Shown piece after piece: positions 33,398 through 42,461 of a stretch of 64,000 nt of DNA. Below the pieces are notes generated by a model that worked only from the letters and a program-made list of their open reading frames with translations, was not told the origin of the DNA and did not search any database. The position numbers were made by a program, and so were the translations under genes. The stretch comes from Actinomadura litoris. GTDB taxonomy: Bacteria > Actinomycetota > Actinomycetes > Streptosporangiales > Streptosporangiaceae. The stretch is from the NCBI RefSeq assembly GCF_009733595.1, contig NZ_WOFH01000011.1:124001-188000 (forward strand), in the 5' to 3' direction. Position 1 is the stretch's first letter. Every line of letters starts with the position of its first letter.

Positions 33398-35242
33398 TCA
33401 CTCGGCGGGCGGCTCCTCGCGCAGGACGTAGATGGCGCCGCCCCGGTTCTCGGTGCGCTCGGGGTCCTCGCGCGGCGGCGGGACCGGCTCGGGTGCGGGC
33501 GGCGGCGCGGGCTCGTCGTCCAGGTGGCCTTCGAGGACGACCGTCCCGTCGTCGGGCGGCGGCGCGGGCCGGGACTCCTCCGCGAGGTCGGGCAGCGGGT
33601 CGCGGTCCCGGCTCCTGGCGCGGGCCCGGCGGCGGGGCGCGAGGACCGGCTCAGCCTCCTCGAACTCCAGCGGGCCCGGCGCGTAGGGCGAGGCGGACGC
33701 CGCGGGCAGGTCGTCCGTGACGGGCGCGGGCACCGGCATGATCGCGGGCGGCGCGGGCTCGGCCACCGGCTCGGCGGGCCGCGTCCGGGCGGGGCGCTGC
33801 TGCTCGGCCGGGCGGGCGGGCTTGTTCGCGGCCTCGCGCTTCTTGGCCTTGCGCTTGTTCGGACGCCGCACCGCCTCGGCGTCGGCGCGGGCCGGGCGGC
33901 GCAGGACGAGCCAGTTCGCCATCCACGCCGCGATCGCGGCGGAGATGCCGACCTCCAGCGCCGCCATCAGCCCGACCTGCCAGAACGAGGGGCCCACGGT
34001 CGCCAGCCGCCCGCCGCCGAGGGGGCCGCCGGACAGGGCCGCCAGCAGCGCGAGGACGGCGCCGGTCAGCGTCCCGGAGACGAACCCCCACAGCGGCGCG
34101 CCCTCGGACGTCGAACTCGGCAGCGACCGGACCGTCAGCACGCCGCCGACCCCGCCCGCCAGGAACGGCGCGGCGAGCGCCAGCAGCGACACCGCCGGTG
34201 CCGGGCCCGGCTCGGGCAGCGCGGCCAGCGGCGGGAACGCGGGGACCGAGTCCAGGAAGACCCCGGTGGGCGAGACGCTCGTGCCCGCCCCGACGGAGAA
34301 GCCGGGGCCGATCGCGTACGCCATGCCCCAGATCACCGCGTTGGGCAGGTAGGCCAACTCGACCACCAGCAGCAGGACGCCGCCTACGATGCCGGGGGCG
34401 AGGACGCCGTACAGGCCGTCCGCGTCCGACATGTGGGTCGCGAGGGACCCGCCGACCAGCAGCGCCCCGGACGCGCACAGCACGCCGAGCGAGCCCGCGA
34501 CGCCGATCACGAGCGAGCGGGGGCGGTCGGGCAGCAGCCGCAGCAGCGCGCCGAGCCCGGACCTGAGGCGCTCGCCCTTGTCCTGCGCGGCGACCTGCGC
34601 CGCGACGACCGCGCGCGCCGCGCCGAGCCCGCCGGCGATGGTCGCGACGAGGAAGCAGGCGACCAGCGCCTGCCAGGCCGAGGGGCGCACGGCGGAGGAG
34701 GACGCGGCGAGCGCCAGCAGCCCGGCCAGCGCCGCGTAGGGGGCGGCGAGCGCGAGGGCGACGCGCACGACCGCGACGCGGGGGCGCTCCGGCACGCCGA
34801 GGCCGCGGATCATCCAGGCGCCGCCCCGGTGCAGCAGCGCGCCGGGCAGCACGAGCAGGCCGAGCGGCAGCAGCCCGACCCGTCCGTGGGGGCCGGAGAA
34901 ACCCGCGTGGTGGGACACGAGCCAGAAGTTGACGGCCGTCCGGAACACGCCGGACATGCCGTGGCCGAGCGCGGTCTTGGGCGCCGCGATCCAGCCGATC
35001 AGCGTGATCGTGGTGAGCACGGCGAGCCCGATGCCGATGCACCACAGCGCCGCCACGAGCCCGGCCACCGCGAGCGGGCGCCCCGCCGCGCCGGGCCGGG
35101 ACGGCGGCCGCTCACCCCGGCCCGCGTCCGAGCCCCGGCCCGGCTCGGGGGCCCGGCCCGGCTCGGGAAGCCGCCGCGCCTCGGGTGGGCGGCCCGCTCT
35201 CGGGGGTTCCGCCCTGCGCTGTCCCGGGCTCACGTCGCTCAC
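33398..35242 (-). CDS. PerM-like / DUF6350 integral membrane protein
   Basis: 614-residue polytopic protein, about 10-12 helices, with a Pro/Arg-rich cytoplasmic N-terminus (about 55 residues) and a long acidic, proline-rich C-terminal tail with several E/D-rich patches. The place between sucCD and purN equals that of M. tuberculosis PerM (Rv0955), which is linked to cell division and persistence. By that synteny and architecture I place it in DUF6350. The tail contains no recognisable enzymatic domain. Start ATG 35242 has only a weak upstream purine patch. Confidence 0.8.
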   Translation of the reverse strand: MSDVSPGQRRAEPPRAGRPPEARRLPEPGRAPEPGRGSDAGRGERPPSRPGAAGRPLAVAGLVAALWCIGIGLAVLTTITLIGWIAAPKTALGHGMSGVFRTAVNFWLVSHHAGFSGPHGRVGLLPLGLLVLPGALLHRGGAWMIRGLGVPERPRVAVVRVALALAAPYAALAGLLALAASSSAVRPSAWQALVACFLVATIAGGLGAARAVVAAQVAAQDKGERLRSGLGALLRLLPDRPRSLVIGVAGSLGVLCASGALLVGGSLATHMSDADGLYGVLAPGIVGGVLLLVVELAYLPNAVIWGMAYAIGPGFSVGAGTSVSPTGVFLDSVPAFPPLAALPEPGPAPAVSLLALAAPFLAGGVGGVLTVRSLPSSTSEGAPLWGFVSGTLTGAVLALLAALSGGPLGGGRLATVGPSFWQVGLMAALEVGISAAIAAWMANWLVLRRPARADAEAVRRPNKRKAKKREAANKPARPAEQQRPARTRPAEPVAEPAPPAIMPVPAPVTDDLPAASASPYAPGPLEFEEAEPVLAPRRRARARSRDRDPLPDLAEESRPAPPPDDGTVVLEGHLDDEPAPPPAPEPVPPPREDPERTENRGGAIYVLREEPPAE

Positions 35243-35334
35243 CGGTCCATGCTGGCATCACGGCACCGCGCGGGCGGCTCCCTCGCCCGGCGTGTCGCCT
35301 TTGTCGTCCCAGGGGTCGGCCAAGCGGGCGCCAA

Positions 35335-35378
35335 CGAAAGACGCCCGGGCCGCGTACCGGCGGCTCGGGCGTCTTTCG
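35335..35378 (-). terminator. stem-loop terminator of sucCD
   Basis: A 13-bp perfect stem (CGAAAGACGCCCG with complement) that can extend to 18 bp with one G-U pair and an eight-base loop. It starts 24 bases after the sucD stop, and the arm ends in a run pairing AAAG/CTTT, giving a partial U-tract. Confidence 0.75.
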
Positions 35379-35401
35379 ACTTTCGACGGTCGGTCGGGCG
35401 A

Positions 35402-36292
35402 TCAGAGGTTCTTCATGATCTCCCGCATCAGCACGGCCGCCTCGCTCGGGGTCTTGCCGACGCGGACGCCGACCTTCTCCAGGGCGTCCTTCTTCGCCTG
35501 CGCGGTGCCGGCGGAGCCGGACACGATCGCGCCCGCGTGGCCCATCGTCTTGCCCTCGGGGGCGGTGAACCCGGCGACGTAGCCGACGACCGGCTTGGTC
35601 ACGTGCTGCTCGATGTAGGCGGCGGCGCGCTCCTCGGCGTCGCCCCCGATCTCACCGATCATCACGATCGCGTCGGTCTCGGGGTCGTCCTGGAACGCCT
35701 GGAGGGCGTCGATGTGGGTGCTGCCGATGACCGGGTCGCCGCCGATGCCCACGCAGGTGGAGAAGCCGATGTCGCGCAGCTCGTACATCATCTGGTAGGT
35801 CAGCGTGCCCGACTTCGACACCAGGCCGATGCGGCCCGGCGAGGTGATGTCGGCCGGGATGATGCCCGCGTTGGACTTGCCGGGGGACGCGATGCCGGGG
35901 CAGTTCGGCCCGATCACGCGGGTCCTGTTGCCCTTGGACTCCGCGTACGCCCAGAAGTAGGCGGTGTCGTGCACCGGGATGCCCTCGGTGATCACGACGC
36001 AGAGCGGGATGCCCGCGTCCACGGCCTCGACGACGGCGTCCTTGGTGAACTTCGGCGGGACGAACACGACCGACACGTCGGCGCCGGTGCGCTCCATCGC
36101 CTCGGCGACGGTGCCGAACACCGGCAGGACGGTGCCGTCGAAGTCGACGGTCTGCCCGGCCTTGCGGGCGTTCACGCCGCCGACGACCTGCGCGCCCGAG
36201 GCGAGCATGCGGCGGCCGTGCTTGGTGCCCTCCGACCCCGTGATGCCCTGAACGATGATCTTGCTGTTCTCGGTGAGCCAGATGGCCATCAT
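35402..36292 (-). CDS. sucD: succinyl-CoA synthetase alpha subunit
   Basis: CoA-binding, phosphohistidine-carrying subunit of succinyl-CoA ligase (TCA cycle, substrate-level phosphorylation). 296 residues if begun at ATG 36292, whose ATGA overlaps the sucC stop. The next codon is also ATG. Visible features are GITGSEGTKHGRRML at the N-terminus, IGPNCPGI, KSGTLTYQMMYEL, and the active histidine His252 (251 from the second ATG) in TMGHAGAIVSG. Confidence 0.97.
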   Translation of the reverse strand: MMAIWLTENSKIIVQGITGSEGTKHGRRMLASGAQVVGGVNARKAGQTVDFDGTVLPVFGTVAEAMERTGADVSVVFVPPKFTKDAVVEAVDAGIPLCVVITEGIPVHDTAYFWAYAESKGNRTRVIGPNCPGIASPGKSNAGIIPADITSPGRIGLVSKSGTLTYQMMYELRDIGFSTCVGIGGDPVIGSTHIDALQAFQDDPETDAIVMIGEIGGDAEERAAAYIEQHVTKPVVGYVAGFTAPEGKTMGHAGAIVSGSAGTAQAKKDALEKVGVRVGKTPSEAAVLMREIMKNL

Positions 36293-37467
36293 GCACCTGC
36301 CGCTGCGAGTTCGGCGGCGCGCCTGGCCGCGTCGTCCATGGTGTCGACCTGCTGCACGCCGGTCAGCCCGGCGTCGCTCAGGATCTTGCGGCCGAGTTCG
36401 GCGTTGTTGCCGTCCAGCCGGACGACCAGCGGCCGGTTGACGGTCTCGCCGCGCTCGGCCAGCAGCTTGTAGGCCGACACGATGCCGTTGGCGACGGCGT
36501 CGCAGGCCGTGATGCCGCCGAAGACGTTCACGAACACCGACTTCACGTCGGCGTCGGACAGGACGATCTCCAGGCTGTCGGCCATGACCTCGGCGGACGC
36601 GCCGCCGCCGATGTCGAGGAAGTTCGCGGGGCGCTGCCCGCCGAACTCCTCGCCGGCGTAGGAGACGACGTCCAGCGTGGACATGACGAGGCCCGCGCCG
36701 TTGCCGATGATGCCGACGGTGCCGTCCAGCTTCACGTAGTTGAGGTCCTTGGCCTTGGCCGCCGCCTCCAGCGGGTCGGCCGCGGCCTTGTCCTCCAGCT
36801 TGTCGTGCTCCTGGCGGAAGGCGGCGTTGTCGTCGAGGGAGACCTTGCCGTCGAGGGCCTTGACCTCGCCGCCCTTGGTGAGGATCAGCGGGTTGACCTC
36901 GACGAGCGTCGCGTCCTCGTCGACGAACACGGCCCACAGCCGCTCGATCAGCTCGGCGGCGCCCTCGCGGGCCTCCTCCGGCAGCCGGCCCTTCTCGGCG
37001 ATCTCGCGGGCCTTGGCCCGGTCGACGCCGTCCAGCGGCGAGACCTGCACGAGGCCGAGCCGGTCGTGCGGCACCTCCTCGATCTCCACGCCGCCCTCGA
37101 CCGAGCAGATCGACAGGAACGTGCGGTTGGCGCGGTCGAGCAGGAAGGAGAAGTAGTACTCCTGCGCGATCGCGCTCCCCTCCTCGATCAGGACCTTGTG
37201 GACCGTGTGGCCCTTGATGTCCATGCCGAGGATCTGGCCGGCGAGCGCTTGCGCCTCGTCGGCCGTGTCGGCCAGCTTCACGCCGCCGGCCTTGCCGCGG
37301 CCACCGGTCTTCACCTGGGCCTTGACGACGACCTTCGAGCTTTCCGCGGCGAACAGCTCCGCCGCGATCGCCCGGGCTTCCTGGGGGGTATGGGCGACCT
37401 TGCCGGTGGGCACCGGTACCCCGTACTCGGCGAAGAGTTCCTTCGCCTGATGTTCGAACAGGTCCAC
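36289..37467 (-). CDS. sucC: succinyl-CoA synthetase beta subunit (ADP/GDP-forming)
   Basis: ATP-grasp subunit of succinyl-CoA ligase, 392 residues from GTG 37467 with AAAGGA about seven bases upstream. It begins DLFEHQAKELFAEYGVP, has the nucleotide site VVVKAQVKTGGRGKAGGVKL, EVNPLILTKGGEVKALDGKVSLDDNA (metal ligands), and the C-terminal VNVFGGITACDAVANGIV. It overlaps sucD by four bases. A TAGGCT on the minus strand at 37565-37570 is a plausible -10 for the operon. Confidence 0.97.
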   Translation of the reverse strand: MDLFEHQAKELFAEYGVPVPTGKVAHTPQEARAIAAELFAAESSKVVVKAQVKTGGRGKAGGVKLADTADEAQALAGQILGMDIKGHTVHKVLIEEGSAIAQEYYFSFLLDRANRTFLSICSVEGGVEIEEVPHDRLGLVQVSPLDGVDRAKAREIAEKGRLPEEAREGAAELIERLWAVFVDEDATLVEVNPLILTKGGEVKALDGKVSLDDNAAFRQEHDKLEDKAAADPLEAAAKAKDLNYVKLDGTVGIIGNGAGLVMSTLDVVSYAGEEFGGQRPANFLDIGGGASAEVMADSLEIVLSDADVKSVFVNVFGGITACDAVANGIVSAYKLLAERGETVNRPLVVRLDGNNAELGRKILSDAGLTGVQQVDTMDDAARRAAELAAAGA

Positions 37468-37921
37468 GAGGCGTCCTTTAACGGATCGACAGCCTGATGA
37501 CCACACGAGTGGGGGTACACGGTTCTCCGTGCGGCCGGCACTCTGCGGTCCGCTCCGTCGATGCAGCCTAGTCAACCCGTGTCCATGGTCATGCCGCCGG
37601 GTCGGTTCCACCGTCCCGTGTCGGCCACGCGCGGTGAACGGGACGGCCTCGACCGGGTGAACACGGGGGTTTCGGGGGGTTCGCGGAGATGGTGAAGGCG
37701 CAGCTTGACGGGGTGGCGGCCCGGCGGAGCGGCCAGGGTTTCGAGGCCGCGGAACGGGGACGCTCGAACCAGCGGGGAGAACCGGAGTGGCACCTGAGAG
37801 GGATGAACCAATAGGCATAGTTTGATGTACTTATTCGCGCTCAGGCATTGACGCGCCCGGATCGCGTGCTCCACAACGGTCCGCGGCGTACCCAGACCTC
37901 GCCGAAAGGGGACGGACCGCC
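37468..37921. other. divergent intergenic region, sucC / GH15-like gene
   Basis: 454 bases, with no convincing gene. The sucCD promoter probably lies near 37565-37595 on the minus strand (TAGGCT). A conspicuous AT-rich patch at 37803-37836 stands out in this GC-rich sequence and may be the promoter or an operator of the glycosidase gene. Confidence 0.4.
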
Positions 37922-39418
37922 ATGGCCGACGGGCGGCGCGCGGCGCCGTACCCGATGCGCCCGGCGCCGCGGGCCGCGCGGCGCCGGACGCGCCCCGCGC
38001 CGCGCGGCGTGCGGCGCTTCAGGCGCGCGGCCGCGCTGCTGGTCGCGGCCGGCCTCGTGGCGACCACCGGCTCCACGATCCCCGACCGCCCCGGCCCCGG
38101 CTGGGCCGGCCCCGGGCTGGTGGGCGGCAGCGGCTGGCCGGTGACCGGCGTGCCGCTGCCGGTCTCGGAGGCGAAGGGGGCCACGTATCTGGCGGGCAGC
38201 TCGGCCGTCCGGCTGGCGGACGGGCGGGTGCGGCTCGTCCCGTCCGGGTCGGAGACGTCGGTGATCGTCCCGCCGGACGACCCGGAGGTGGCCGCCGTCG
38301 TCCGCTCCGACCGCGCCTGGCTCGCGGACGGCGCCGTCCCCGGCGACGGATGGACCGAGCGGAGCCGCTACGGCGACCAGTACCGCGACATGGCCTCGCG
38401 CGCGCTGCTCGACCTGCGGCTGCTCACCCGCCCGAACGGGGCCTCGCTGGCGTCCTGGTACGGGGCGTGGCGGTACTGCTGGCCGCGCGACTCGGCGTTC
38501 GCCGCCGCCGCGTTCACCGTGACCGGCCACATGCCGGAGGCGCGCCGCGTCCTGCGGTTCCTGGCCGACGTCCAGCACGAGAACGGGCTGTGGGCCGCCC
38601 GCTACAACCCCGACGGGACGGCGGTCGCCGACGGCCGCGACCCGCAGCTCGACTCGCTCGGCTGGGTGCTGTGGGCGAGCTGGTTCTACCGGGTGCAGGC
38701 GCCCGACAACGGCGACCTGCCGGAGCTGTGGCCGATGGTGCAGCGCGCCGCCGACCAGCTCGCGCACTCGCTGGACGCCGAGGGGCTGCCGCCCGCCTCG
38801 TCCGACTACTGGGAGCGCGACCACGACCGCGAGCAGGACCCGCGCCGCCCGACGCTCGGCGTCGTCGGGCCCGTGCTGGCCGGGCTGCGCGCGGCGGCGG
38901 CGCTCGCCGACGGCTACGGCGGGCGCGCCAAGGCGGCCCAGTGGCGGGCCGCGGCGAAACGCCTCTCCGCCGCACTGACCAGGCAGTTCGCGCCCTACGG
39001 GTATCCGCGCTCACCGATCCGCGGCGGCCTGATGGACACCTCGGTCACCTTCGTCGCGCCGCCGTTCGCGCCGCCCGACCCGGGCGTGGCGGCGGCGGTC
39101 GAGGACGCCGGGTTCCGGCAGCAGCTGCCGAACGGCGGCGTGCTGCCGGGCGAGCGCTGGCAGGGCAACAAGCTCGTCGCGTGGACGCCCGAGACCGCGC
39201 TGTTCGCCCTCAACGCCGCGAGCACGGGCCGGATCGACTCGGCGCTCGGACGCCTGGACTGGCTCGCCGCGCACCGCACCTCCCTCGGCGCCCTGCCCGA
39301 GAAGGTCGGCGAACGCGGCGCCCCCGCGAGCGTCGCGCCCCTCGGCTGGACGGCGTCGCTGGTCGTGCTCAGCCTGGCCGCGCTGCGGCACCCGCTGCCG
39401 GTCCCGCCCGCCGGATGA
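37922..39418 (+). CDS. secreted GH15-like (six-hairpin) glycoside hydrolase
   Basis: 498-residue protein with an arginine-rich N-terminus, a signal-anchor or signal peptide at about residues 37-52 (ALLVAAGLVATTG), then an (alpha/alpha)6-type catalytic region. GH15 landmarks are visible: WRYCWPRDSAFAAAAF (W-P-R-D), SDYWERD with a candidate acid Glu298, and LPEKV with candidate base Glu460. It would act on alpha-glucans or related oligosaccharides outside the cell, but glucoamylase, trehalase and dextranase are all GH15 activities and cannot be separated here. The start ATG follows AAAGGGGAC. It is a single gene, convergent with the TSUP gene. Confidence 0.85.
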   Translation: MADGRRAAPYPMRPAPRAARRRTRPAPRGVRRFRRAAALLVAAGLVATTGSTIPDRPGPGWAGPGLVGGSGWPVTGVPLPVSEAKGATYLAGSSAVRLADGRVRLVPSGSETSVIVPPDDPEVAAVVRSDRAWLADGAVPGDGWTERSRYGDQYRDMASRALLDLRLLTRPNGASLASWYGAWRYCWPRDSAFAAAAFTVTGHMPEARRVLRFLADVQHENGLWAARYNPDGTAVADGRDPQLDSLGWVLWASWFYRVQAPDNGDLPELWPMVQRAADQLAHSLDAEGLPPASSDYWERDHDREQDPRRPTLGVVGPVLAGLRAAAALADGYGGRAKAAQWRAAAKRLSAALTRQFAPYGYPRSPIRGGLMDTSVTFVAPPFAPPDPGVAAAVEDAGFRQQLPNGGVLPGERWQGNKLVAWTPETALFALNAASTGRIDSALGRLDWLAAHRTSLGALPEKVGERGAPASVAPLGWTASLVVLSLAALRHPLPVPPAG

Positions 39419-39460
39419 CGCCTGGAAGGGTGACGCCCGGAAAAAAGGCGCCCGGCCGGG

Positions 39461-40228
39461 TCAGCCGAAGCGCTCGTAGCCGAGCTTGACGACGAGCGCG
39501 GAGACGACGCACAGCAGCACGACGCGCACGAACCCCGCTCCCCTGCTGATCGCCATCCGCGCCCCGGCCTGCGCGCCGACGATGTTGCACACGGCCATGG
39601 CCAGCCCGATCGCCCACAGCACGTGTCCCTGCACGGCGAACACCGTCAGCGCGCCCAGGTTCGTCCCGGTGTTGATGATCTTCGAGGTGGCCGAGGCGTT
39701 GACGAAGTCCAGACCGAGCACGGCGGTGAACACGATCACCAGGAACGTTCCGGTGCCGGGCCCCACGAGCCCGTCGTAGAAGGCGATCAGCACGCCCGGC
39801 ACCAGCACCGCCGCCGCGACCCGGCGCCGCGTCCGCAGCACCAGCCGGGGCTCCCGGCCGAGGTCGGGCTTGAGCACCACGATCGCCGCGACCGCCAGCA
39901 GCACGACCATGATGACCGGCGTCAGCACCTGCGAGGAGATCGCCGCCGCGCACACCGCGCCGCCCGCCGCGCAGCACACCGCGAGCCCCGCCGCGGCGAG
40001 CCCGACCCGCAGGTCGGGCTTGGCCCTGCGCAGGTAGGCCACGGCCGCGGACGAGGTGCCCGCGATCGACCCCAGCTTGTTCGTCGCGAGCGCGGCCGCC
40101 ACCGGCTGCCCCGGGTTGAGCACCAGCAGCGCGGGCAGCTGGATCAGCCCGCCGCCGCCGACCACGGCGTCCACCCACCCCGCCGCCGTCGCGGCCACCA
40201 ACAGCAAAAGCACGTGCTCGACCTGCAA
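39461..40228 (-). CDS. TSUP (TauE/SafE) family membrane transporter
   Basis: 255-residue membrane protein with about eight helices arranged as two repeats. The first repeat has AATAAGWVDAVVGGGGLIQLPALL and ATNKLGSIAGT; the second has FYDGLVGPGTGTFLVIVF and SATSKIINTGTNLGAL. These are the family hallmarks. TSUP proteins export sulfite, sulfoacetate or other organosulfur or organic anions; the substrate here is unknown. I choose TTG 40228, six bases after GGAG, instead of the longer open frame. It lies 67 bases downstream of the kinase gene on the same strand and may be co-transcribed with it. Confidence 0.9.
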   Translation of the reverse strand: MQVEHVLLLLVAATAAGWVDAVVGGGGLIQLPALLVLNPGQPVAAALATNKLGSIAGTSSAAVAYLRRAKPDLRVGLAAAGLAVCCAAGGAVCAAAISSQVLTPVIMVVLLAVAAIVVLKPDLGREPRLVLRTRRRVAAAVLVPGVLIAFYDGLVGPGTGTFLVIVFTAVLGLDFVNASATSKIINTGTNLGALTVFAVQGHVLWAIGLAMAVCNIVGAQAGARMAISRGAGFVRVVLLCVVSALVVKLGYERFG

Positions 40229-40295
40229 GGAGCGCTCCGGGGGAGGTAAGGAGTCAAAGGCGTGTCGCAAGTGACCCTATCCGCCGCCCCGGGGG

Positions 40296-42383
40296 TCACC
40301 GGGCGCGCGGGTCCACGGCCCACTGCCGGAGCATGCCGCTCTCGCCCGCCGCGACCAGGACGGGCCGCCCGCCGACCGCACCGCCCACCACCGAGTTCAC
40401 CTTGCCGATGCCGCTGGCGAGGGGGTCTCCCCAGGCGGCTCCCGTCTGGAGGTCCCACAGCCGGACGACCGCGTCCCCGTCGCCCGAGATCGCCGCCGGG
40501 CGGCCCGCGAACGGCCCCGCCCACAGGGCCGTCACCGCGGTCCGGTGCCCGGTGAGCGGCGGCCACCGGCGGTCGTCCCTGGTGTCCCAGCGGCGGATCG
40601 TCCCGTCCTCGTAGGCGCACAGCAGCATGAGCCTGCCGCGCACCCGGGCGAGCACGAACCGCTCCGGGCTCGCCCCGTCCGCCCTGGTGGTCACCTGCCC
40701 CCCGACGGGCCTCCTGGAGGAGGCGTCCCACGGCTCGATCACGTCCCCGTCCAGGTGGACGAGCAGCAGCGAGGGCCCGGCGATCTCGACGTCCACGATG
40801 TCCGCGTACTCGGCGCGCGGGATCGGCCACGCCTTCTGGACCGTCTGCCCGTCCATGAGATTGCGGGCCACCATGGTGACGGGCGCCGCCGGGGACTTCC
40901 GGTCGGGGGTGAAGTAGGCGGTGGGGCGCCCGTCCAGGGTTGTCAGCCCGATGAGGACCTCGCCGCCGCGCCAGGCGCCGTCCGTCCAGTTGCCGCTGTT
41001 CACGAACGGGGTGCGCAGACGGCGGCCGGTCGCGACGTCCCAGAGCCGGGGCGGGGAGTCGAGGTAGGCGCTCAGCACCCGCGACGCGCCGCCCGCCGTC
41101 ACCACGAACATGGCGCGGGCCGCCTCCCGGGTCGCCGGCGTGGCGGAGTCCCTGTCGGCGAGGTCGCGCACGTGCCGTCCCGTGACCGGTTCCCACAGGC
41201 GTCCGATCCCGTCGGCGTGCGTGGTGAGGAGCACCTGCCCGCCGGGGACGGGCAGCAGCGACACGGTCAGGACCGCGGTGTCGGAGGCGGGGACGGGGCC
41301 GCCGAGCGGCTTCCAGAACGCCGGCGGGGCACCCCGGGCGCCGACCGGCTCGCCCTGCGGCAGCACCGCCGACACCGCCACGAGGCCGCCCAGCCCGGCG
41401 AGCGCGGCGCGGCGGCTCATCCGCGCGGGGGATGGGGGCGGCCCGGACGGCTCGGACGGCCCGGACGGCTCGGGCGGCGCGGGCGCGGGCCTGTCCGGTG
41501 TGGTCGCCGCGGCCGCGGGGTGCGGGGGCTGGGCGCGGGCCACGGCGTCGTGGAGCAGCCGTCCGAGGTCGGCGCCGTCGTCGCCGTCGTCGCCGCGCGC
41601 GAGATCCCCGTCGAGCAGGCGCCCGAGCAGCTCCTGCGCCGTCGGACGGGCCGCCGGGTCCTTGGCGAGGCAGCGGCCGAACAGGCCGCGGAACGCGGCG
41701 GGCACGCCGTCCAGGTCGGCGGCGCGGTCGAGGATGCCGTGCATGACCGCGCCGGGATGCCCCTGCCCGAACGGCGGATGCCCCGTCGCGGCGAAGACCA
41801 TCGTCCCGGCCCAGGAGAACACGTCGGAGGGCGCCCCGGCCTCCGGCCCCGTGATCTGCTCGGGCGACATGTAGGCGAGCGTCCCGACGCGGCCGGTCGT
41901 GGTCGTCGTCGCCGACTCCAGCGCGTGCGCGATGCCGAAGTCGATGACGCGCGGCCCGTCGGAGGCGAGCAGCACGTTGTGCGGCTTGAAGTCGCGGTGG
42001 ACGACCCGCGCGTTGTGGATGGCCGCCAGCGCGGCGGCCGTCCCCACCGCCAGCCGGTGCAGCGCGGCGCCCGTCCGCGGCCCGTCCCTGCGCACGGCGT
42101 CCTGGAGGGACTCCGCCTCGACGTACTCGCTGACGATGTAGGGGCGCCCGTCCGTCACGCCGACGTCCAGCACGCGGACCGTGCAGAACTCGGCGACCCG
42201 CCGTATCGCCCGTACCTCGTTGACGAAACGGCGCTGCTCGCGCTCGTCCCCGGCCATGTGCGCGTGCAGGATCTTGACGACGACCCTCCGGCCGGACCTG
42301 TCCTCCGCCAGGTGGACGACCCCCTGCCCGCCCTGCCCGAGCACGCCGCGCAGCGCATATCCGCCGACCCGCGACTCCGTCAT
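40296..42383 (-). CDS. serine/threonine protein kinase with C-terminal WD40-like propeller
   Basis: 695 residues. The Hanks-type kinase domain spans residues 8-265, with loop GQGGQG (16-21), Lys37, catalytic H-R-D-F-K-P-H-N (Asp131) and D-F-G (148-150), so it should be active. A Pro/Ala-rich linker leads to RRAALAGLGGLVAVSAVLP (about 330-350), which could be a membrane helix or, having two arginines, a relic of a signal-like stretch. The rest holds irregular WD40-like blades (GIGRLWEPVTGRHVRDL, PRLWDVATGRRLRTP, GTIRRWDTRDDRRW, AVVRLWDLQTGAAWG). Such kinases sense unknown signals through the propeller. ATG 42383 is divergent from the MaoC gene. Confidence 0.9.
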   Translation of the reverse strand: MTESRVGGYALRGVLGQGGQGVVHLAEDRSGRRVVVKILHAHMAGDEREQRRFVNEVRAIRRVAEFCTVRVLDVGVTDGRPYIVSEYVEAESLQDAVRRDGPRTGAALHRLAVGTAAALAAIHNARVVHRDFKPHNVLLASDGPRVIDFGIAHALESATTTTTGRVGTLAYMSPEQITGPEAGAPSDVFSWAGTMVFAATGHPPFGQGHPGAVMHGILDRAADLDGVPAAFRGLFGRCLAKDPAARPTAQELLGRLLDGDLARGDDGDDGADLGRLLHDAVARAQPPHPAAAATTPDRPAPAPPEPSGPSEPSGPPPSPARMSRRAALAGLGGLVAVSAVLPQGEPVGARGAPPAFWKPLGGPVPASDTAVLTVSLLPVPGGQVLLTTHADGIGRLWEPVTGRHVRDLADRDSATPATREAARAMFVVTAGGASRVLSAYLDSPPRLWDVATGRRLRTPFVNSGNWTDGAWRGGEVLIGLTTLDGRPTAYFTPDRKSPAAPVTMVARNLMDGQTVQKAWPIPRAEYADIVDVEIAGPSLLLVHLDGDVIEPWDASSRRPVGGQVTTRADGASPERFVLARVRGRLMLLCAYEDGTIRRWDTRDDRRWPPLTGHRTAVTALWAGPFAGRPAAISGDGDAVVRLWDLQTGAAWGDPLASGIGKVNSVVGGAVGGRPVLVAAGESGMLRQWAVDPRAR

Positions 42384-42461
42384 GCGACCACGATGTCACC
42401 TTGCGCGACGGACCGGGAGGGGATTCCCCCTCGCCCGCGCCGCTCGGCCATGCTGGGTCGC

